From Manis javanica (taxonomy: Eukaryota; Chordata; Mammalia; Pholidota; Manidae): a stretch of DNA of 64,000 bases. Under the pieces are notes generated by a model. The model had not been told where the DNA came from. It was given only the letters and a program-made list of their open reading frames with translations, and did no database searches. Numbering within the stretch: the first letter of the stretch is position 1; each line of letters begins with the position of its first letter. Below, in pieces: positions 26,366 through 35,300 of the stretch. The stretch is from assembly GCF_040802235.1 (NCBI RefSeq), contig NC_133158.1, positions 165,885,401-165,949,400 of the forward strand, written 5' to 3'. The position numbers were made by a program, and so were the translations under genes.

Positions 26366-29300
26366 ACCACATATGCATTAAAAAGGACTTCTATGTCTTA
26401 TTCCAGATCTTTAGAATGAATATGTATGTATGTATAGGCTTTATAATTATTTTAAAAAACATTTTTAAAAGAAAAAAGGGATATATAGTATGAAAAGTAG
26501 ATAAACGGGTAACGTAATTTAAAGAGATTTATATTCATGTTTTTCTGTGATTGGACTGACATTTAAAATTTTATTTGATTTGCTTATAATTCTCATGGTA
26601 TTAGAATTCAGAAAATTTTGTTACTAATTTCATGTAAATTTTTAAAATAAAAATTTCAGATGCAAAGTATAGTAGGAAAACAAGTTCAACCACTCCTTAT
26701 ACCTGGAATTTTAATTATAAGATGTCATAAGTGAATTATATGTAGAATACTTCCTTTCGAAAAATACTGTTTATAGAGAGTGCAACATAAGGCCTGAAAT
26801 AAATTCAAGATGTGTAAAAATGAAAAAGCAGTATTTTCATGATACAGTATCATAAGGTCTTGTTTTATAGACTTTGGACATTCATCACCAAACATCATTT
26901 TGCTCTATTTGTAAAGTCCATAAACCTGTATCACTTAAACCGTCTTTCTTCATTATTTCTTTCTACTTGGAACCCTACAGTATCCCATTATGTAATTTTT
27001 CTCATTTCCCAAATGATCTAAGCTTCACTTTTGTTCAAAGCTTTTGAAATGCTTCATAGTTATTTCTTCCTGTAACTATATAAGACTGCTTTCTTCATTT
27101 TTTTCTTGCTTTCTTTGTGTTCATTCTTACCTTTCATAGGTTCTTCATCTTTAAGCCCAACACCTCTAAAAGTTTCCAAAGCTCAGTGCATGGCCCAATG
27201 TTCTTAACTTTCTATGTTTACAACCTCAGGGAGCAGATCTATTTTTAGTGCAAAGTACCACCATAAACAGTGCTTGCCTCTAGGAACCTAATTTCTTAGT
27301 CCTTCTCTAGTTTGGTACCACTCTTAGAAGTGTTCTTCCAAATTTGGAATCAAATGCTGCCAAAAAATAGAGCACATCTTTTCTCTTATGCTAGCATCCA
27401 TTTCCAGGTGTCCATTCATTGCTGGTCAAGCAACAACTTAGGTCTCTGGACTAGTAAAGTAACCCTGAACTCCTTTTTCACTATCATTCCCCTCAGGAGT
27501 TTTGAGCAAACTAACTGTAAAACAGATGGCCCTTCATTGAAACACATTTTACACAAGTAATTGTTATGAGAATTTGCTAGAAAATGCTGTCATTGACATG
27601 GGTGTTAGTGGAAAATATGCTGGTTTTTATCTTTCTTGTTCACACAGTTACATAATCAGAGTTCTGGTATTATTTTTCATAAATTAGGAATCTATTCCAC
27701 TTTTTTCATTTTCTTTCCCAACGTAGCCAAGTCCTCATTACAAAACAATTCAACCTGAGATAATTTTTTTTTCTATGAAAAAATATATTTCCAGGAAAAG
27801 TGAGAAAGGAGCAGATTTGCACTAATGGGCATTGCTCTATATTGTTTGCATAGAAATGCTCTGCACTTCCATTGCACATCTTTCTGTTAGGCAGACTAAA
27901 CCTATAATATGACTACCTGAAAAAGAAACAATTTAGATTATCATCTCCTTGCATTTTAAAAAAGTGAACACACATCAAAGATTTTATTTAACTTCTAAGG
28001 GAACCTGGCAGATGTCATAGCAGGTTCAGAGGCTCTTCTTGCATTTTTATGTGTAACAAACTGACCGTTAGGCATTTGGACTGTCTTTTTTAAAGAACAA
28101 TACCTATTTATTTGTGCAAATTCTGTTATTTTGTGGTCCCTTTCTCACCTTTCCTGGGAAAGTTTTCTTTTTCTTAGGAAAAAAAATGTATCTCAGGTTG
28201 AATTGTTTTGTAGTGAGGCCTTAACTAACTTGGGAAAGAAAATCAGGAGAAACGAGTTATACTATTTTTCTGTAACTGAATGTTTACTTTATTCCACAAA
28301 GTATTTAGTAAGCACTCTTTACTACTGTGGTACTAGAAGATTATGAGTGCTTACAATTGCACTGCAGAAAAAGACTCAAATATATAAGAATTTACATATC
28401 TATGTATATGTACTAGATGACTGGAAATATTAATCCTTAATAGAGGCCAGAGTAAACAAAAAACTTACTAAAGAAAGGACTTAACCAGAGTTATGTCAAT
28501 GGAAAGTCGTAGATATGTAGGTAAATAACTTTGTGTTAATTCATCAGATTCTTACTGTAGGCAGGGCACTGTGATGGGTTCTGGGCTGGTGATGGGGAGA
28601 ATGTTAAAGATTTGTACATGTTATAGTTTTTGTCCTTTAAAGGGAGTTTACCCTATAGTTGGCAAGAAAGCACATAAAATGAAGATGGTACCTAAGCATT
28701 ACAAAATAAGCTTTTTGGGAGTTCAACAAGGGATAGATGGTTATTAGTTGGTACAGCTTAGGTTAAAACTTTTGTTGAAGAAAGTGGGCTAAAAGATGAA
28801 TTTCAGAGGATGAGTGAGATCTGGATAAAAGAATATGGGAAATTAAGTTAAATGCCTTAATAAAATAATTTTTTTCTCTATTCCTTAATTTTAAATTTAA
28901 ACAAAAACAATTTATTACCTCTATTAATGTAATACAGGAAACGTAGGTTTTTAGTTACAGATTTGCTACTAATAAGCTGTGTAATCTTGGACAGGCAAGA
29001 TTTTTAAGGGTAAGATCTTGAAAGTTTTCAGCTAGTTGTTCCTCTAAGTTAATCCCTTGGTGTTCTGATATCTTAAACTATTAAATAGGAATAATCATTG
29101 CCTTAATTTCACTGGGTTATTATGAAAGGATATTCTGTCATATAAATTTAAGGTGTCATCATAATTATCTGTCAGATGACTGAACTATGCTGGCATATTC
29201 AAGAGATAGATTTTTTAAAATCTGTTTTTATATCAAAGCTTTTAATTATTACTCATAGATTGAAAACTGTAACTATGCAGTGGAACATGGGAAGAATAAG

Positions 29301-32300
29301 GCCAAATTCTCCTTGGTTGGCATTGCTGGGCAGGACCTAAATGAAGGGAATTCAACACTTACTCTGGCATTGGTATGGCAGCTGATGAGGAGGTAAAGGC
29401 TGATACTTTAAAAGTGACATTTCCTGTTTCCTTCAAAAATCATCTGAACTAAAATTTTAGCTATTTTTGAAGAATTATGAACACAGAATACACAGTGCAA
29501 CATACAGTAATTTTAAGTGATGTATTGATATTTTGTAAATTATACTTTATCATAAAAGTGGGTTAATATCTAGAAATACAGTCACTTTTATTAATGACTC
29601 TTAAAAACTGCTTTGAAACGAGTTTAATTTTTTTTAATACCATATAATGGTTTTGTTTGTGATCACTGAGCTTTATAACTCTGGAATGTAACTAAATGCA
29701 AATATCAGACTAAAATCAGCAATATTTAAAGTATGTGGAAGCAAATTTCACCCCTTTCAGTCTCAAATGTACCTCTTTTCTCTTATAGGTACACATTGAA
29801 TGTGTTATCAGATCTCGGAGAGGGTGAAAAAGTAAATGATGAAATTATTATTAAATGGGTCAATCAGACTCTTAAAAGTGCAAAAAAAAATACTTCTATT
29901 TCCAGCTTCAAGGTAATCAAAACTTACTTAAAATTTTTTTTGGTAAGAAATTAAATATAGGAAGGAACTTTTATTGGGAATTATATTGGTGTACATTTGG
30001 AATTACATTAATGTTACATCTCAGAAATACAAAATTTATGAGTTTGGGCATATTAATTATTTGGCACATGTAAACCAAAATGTACCAGCTTGAATTCTTA
30101 TAGTTTTGATTCGTTATCCTATTGAGTATAAATGCAGATTAATATTATCAGACTCTGATAATCTAATCTTAAAAAAGAAATAGAATTGAGCCAAAAAATC
30201 CAGTTGTCAAATGAAAAAGATTAAAAAACCATTGTTTATGTGGGACCTATAATGTTTTGTGCTCCCTAGCAGCAGTCTCAGAATTCTATTGACATCATTT
30301 CCAAGGCATAACAGAGCCAGCCAAACCGAGTCAAGTGGGAATTGAGAAAACTGGTAGGAAAAAGAAAAATCTTGTCATCTGGCTTCATAATGGCATTTAA
30401 CACTCACTTTGAGCATTTGTGGATGATTCATGAAGTTCTCAAAATGTAATCTGCACATACATACCTACTAATTTTCATGCATTTCCATTGTGTTCTGCTT
30501 TTGCATGCAAGCTGATGTAGCTACAGATAAGCATGTCTGCTTGTACACATTCATTCAGTGAGCCTTGTGTATGTGATTTTATGTGAAAAATCAGCAATTT
30601 GTATTTTTTTAGTGTAATAAAAAAGCGCAAACAGGTAAAGCCCTGAGCTCACCTGAGCAATCTACCTATCTTTATTTTCTACTTTGCCTTTGCTCTATGT
30701 TAACAACATTGTAAACAGAAGAAATGGCAGAAATTGACATATTCAGTCTTCTCATCTTTACCAAAAACTGAGCCCCAAAGTAGTTTGAACAGGACAGCTG
30801 GATTTTGGCAGAGTCCTATCTAGTTCAAGTGGTTTTTTTTTTTCTTTTCCATCTTAGAACTAATGACATTGAGTTTTTAATTGTTGCTTATTTTAAAAAA
30901 AGATTTTTTTAGCCCATGATTTGTCTTTATAAATCTTAGATGAAACAAAAAAATATAAAACAAGAAAGTAATCATTAAAATTATACATGAAATTTTATGT
31001 GTTTGTACATTAATTTATGGAAAATAAGCAAGTGTATAATTAAACATGAGGAAATATTTAGAAACAAATTAATAAATATTGGACTCTTACTATTAAGTAA
31101 CAGGTGAATTACTATTTTCATCATTACTATTAAGTAATTTTCTAGGTAAAGAAAAAGATAAAGAATATAAGAAATTAAAAATATATATATAAAAAATTAA
31201 ATTGCCCCTCAGAGTGTTCACCTATTTGAAAGATAAAATTTGTATATCTGAGGAGTTAACACTACTACAGAGTAAATGATAAAATCCAAAGATGTAATAC
31301 AATTAATATTATGGATAAGTCTAATTGGTCATTTCCAACTGAATGGTCAGTGACGAGTGGAAAGAGAAACCTGGATTTGATTTGAGCATGAAAGTTGGAG
31401 GAGGAATTTGAACTGGTGGAGAACAGGAGGGGGATAACAAGCTAGAAGGGGTCCATCCGGAATAAATGCGAGTCTGAGAAGGTTAGGAGAAATAGTTTGA
31501 CAAGAGAAGATGATTCCAAAGGGATGTAGAGCAACATATATGCAGGGATCCAGACTGGAGAAAGCCAGCCTTAACAAAGGGTATTGCTAAAGGGAGTAGT
31601 GTAAAAAAAAAAGACTTTCTTAGGAATACTGTTCTGAACATTGGTGAGTGGGATGGGTTGGAGGAAGAGTAGTGTAAATGCAAGGACAGTGCCTAAGAAG
31701 CTGAGGCAGAACTCATGGTATGAAATGATAAGGATCTGAACAGAGTTGGAGGTGGGCACTGAGAATGTTAAGAATGGATAGTTATTTGCTATTGCAGAAG
31801 AACAGGTAGGATTTGGCTTCTTGATTGAAAGCACAGGAGAGAGGATAGTTAAAACTCTTGATGTTTTAGGCCTGGGTAATTGGAAAGCAGATGATAACAC
31901 TGACAGAAATGGGAATGTAAAGAGGTACAGCTGCTTTCTAGAAAAGGTGACGAATTCAGTTTTAAGCTTGTTGAATTTGAGGTAATTTTCAGGAAATGAG
32001 GATTGGATGAAAGGAGATATTAAAACTGGGAATACAGACTTGGTGATCATTTGGATAGAAGAGATAGCTGAAAAATGAGAGTACATACACCGTTTAAGGG
32101 AGAGAGCTCGCAGAGGAAAGCAGACCTGAATATGGTTTTACCTGGAACTGAGGTGGTAGAAACATACTGCAAAAGTGCTCAGCATTTAGTAGATGCTTGT
32201 CCATAAAATCTTTAAAGAGAGCATAAATACTTAAGAAATGTGGCAGTCTGTGCTCAAAAATAGTTCGGTGGGGAGGTTTTTTCTAACTGTACAAGGCATT

Positions 32301-35300
32301 ATATTTGAAAGCTATAAGTGGTACTAGTAAGAACCTATTATTTATAATCAAGGCAGTGCTATTCCCAGAAATTTTAGAATAGACAAATTTACCTTTTTTA
32401 GTTGCGAAGTAATTTTCCTTCAGCAAGAAGATAAGAAGGTGGTACATCAGCCAATAATATTCATAATTACCATTTATTGAGTCCTATGTGTCACTGTTAA
32501 GTACTTTATACATTATTCTTTTAATTCTCTGAATAAAATAAAAAAGATGAGCATTAGAGAAGTTAAATAACTTGTCCACTGTCATACAACTATTAAGCAG
32601 AATACCTAGATGTCACATCCAGATCTGTCCAACCACAGGCTGAAAGCCAAGTTAACAGAGTTGTTTGGCCCCAGGTTTGACTTTGGCTGAGCCACTTACT
32701 GTGTTACATACTGCTCATTCATTCCTTAAGTATTCAGAGTTTACCCTGTATCAGGTGTTTTGCTAGTCATTATGGCTACTTAATGCTGTCAAAGAGCTCA
32801 CCATTGTTGAGGGAAGGAGGCAAATAAGAAAACAGGAATCACAGCAGGTTAAGCAATACCAGAGAAATCAGGTAAGGGGAGTAGGGGGCACATGAGAAGG
32901 GCATGTGTTTTACAGAAACCTTAGTGTTACACTAACAGCTGTGTTTCATCTCCTGGTGAACAAAACTGAATTTACTTCTGACTCACCATTTAGTATCTTT
33001 GTGACCTTGGACAAGTTATTAATTGCTATATATCTCAGTTTCCCCATATTTAAGAAGATATAATAATACGTATCTGCTGGGTTTGTTGTCAAACTAAACA
33101 AGTTAACAATTGTTAAGAGTTCAGAGTACTCAACACCTACTAAGGGATCAATAAGTGGGGCTTATTGCACTATTGGTACTGCTAATATATAAGGGTCATC
33201 ATATGTGGAGAGGTTCCTGTTGAGCTTTTTAGGAAACTGTGGCAGCCACATGACTGTTTTTCCACTTTTATTTTTAAAAATGACAGGAAGAACAATGGAA
33301 TGGAATGTTCTAACAGTATGTGTATCAAATTAAGACAAAGAGGTGGTACAATTCATTATCTTGAAAATCAAGCCAAACTCGAGGCAGCTGTCCTTAAAAT
33401 ACAGTGTCTTTAACACTATATTGAATAATTAAAATTTTCTAAGAGAGCAGAACTTGAATGTTTTAGCCAAAGGAAAAAAAATGTATATATATGTGAGGTG
33501 ATGGGCACCAACTGGGAAGAATCCCTTCACAATGTATATCAAATCATCAAGATGTACACTTTAAATATCTTACAATTTTATTTGTCAAGTATACCTCAAT
33601 AAAGCTGAAAACAACGAACAAAAATATTTTCTCCAAACTTAAAAAATACACTCACTAATATACAAATAACCAAAATAACAGTTAAGCCACTTGTCTTTCA
33701 ATCATCATAGAAATATTATATGAAAAGGAAGCACATAGAAATTTTTAATTTATTACAGAATGACAAAAATGTTTAATTTTAGAAAGAATAATGGTATGTG
33801 TTAGAATCATCTAAAAGCCTTATTAAAAAGGTAGATTCCTAGCCCCAACCATAGATAATGACTCCTTTAGTGTAGGGATAAATTTGTGCTTCACCACAAA
33901 CACCTCAGGTGATTTTCATGTGGGTAGTCAGCAGACTACATATTGAGACTTTTTCATAAATAGAAATGATGCCAAAAAAACCAGATCCAGATTACCAGCA
34001 TTAAATGAACCTTACTTTCACCCCTTTACTGCTATTCCCACCCCCAAAAAATCTGTTTCATAAAATAAGCATTGTTGAAAATGAAGAATATAAATTTTTC
34101 TAAAACTAATAAATTAGTAGTTCATATATCATGCCCCCCAAAAAAGCAGCATGTTACTCTTCTTCACATGGCTTCAATGTTCTATCAAACATTTATTAAG
34201 AACCACATTTGGGCTAGGAACTGTACTGGATGCTTTCACTTGTATTCTCTTAATATGGCCAAGAATCCTGTGACACTCCCATTGTAGTGATTAGGAAGGC
34301 TATTTTTGACTTTAGGTAACAAACCCAATTTAAACTTTAAACCAAAAGAAAAGGTATAGAACAATGGTAGAAATCCAGAGGACTTAAGTGTTGGTTAAGC
34401 CAGTAATTGAAGAATGTCATTCAGGACTCAAGATTTTGTCCACCTCTGCTTTGCCAGCCCTAAAGCAGTTCTCCCTTTGGTCATGGGATAGCTGCTGGTT
34501 ATTATAAAGGTTTCATCTTTTCATTCACATCCAGGAGGAGGGGTTGCTGGCTTTCCATAGCTCTTCCTGATAAGTAATGGCCTCACATTAGATTAAATTT
34601 GGCCCAAATTAATTCCATGGGTGGGATTACTCTATTTGGTTTAGATGAGTGTTTTTCAACCTTTTTTTCATTATTATTCATCTAAGGAGTCTTTTCAAGT
34701 ACATTCTTCCTAAACACCGCCCCCTCCATGAAATTTTAATGTCATATATATTACTGTATGTCTACTTATGCCCTGTATGCTTTTATATAAAAAGAATAAG
34801 CTTATCACACATAATGTAGCAGGGGGTAGACACAGGAATAGCAGTATATACAGAGAAGACAAGTAATGATTCTATAGAATTTTACTACTCTGATGGACAG
34901 TGACTGTAATGGGGTATGTGGGAGGGACTTGATAATAGGGGGAGTCTAGTAACCATAATGTTCAAGTAATTGTACATTAACGATACCAAAATAAAAAATA
35001 ATAAAAAAATTAAAAAATCAAGACACCCATTGAGAACTTTTATGAAGTTTAGGTATTGGACGAAACAGGTGAAGAGGATAAAGAGGTACAAACTTTCTAT
35101 GTAAATGTCACAGGAATAAAAAGTACAGCATAGGGAATATAGCAAAAAAGTATTGTGTTAACTTTGTACACTATCAATAAACTAAACTTACGCAAAAAAA
35201 AAGAATAAGCTTATCAACCCAGCCCCAGAAGTGCATGGCCTAGACAAAGTCACTATCACTCCTGGAGTTGCGGATAGGGTCAGATTTCCTTGAAGCACAT

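Larger units (their letters stand above)
24745..29258 (+). other. PLS1: PLS1 intron, 4.5 kb
   Basis: It contains an L2-like block (about 25060-25640), an (AC)n microsatellite (26330-26367), another L2-like block (about 28540-28860) and a MIR-like piece (about 28930-29150). The stretch 26400-28500 shows no recognised element or gene. Confidence 0.65.

Noticed and set aside
31571-32086. 171-codon minus-strand open frame in a PLS1 intron
   Set aside because: It lies in an ancient L2-like repeat, has low-complexity composition and no similarity I recognise; the overlapping minus-strand frames beside it are equally open.
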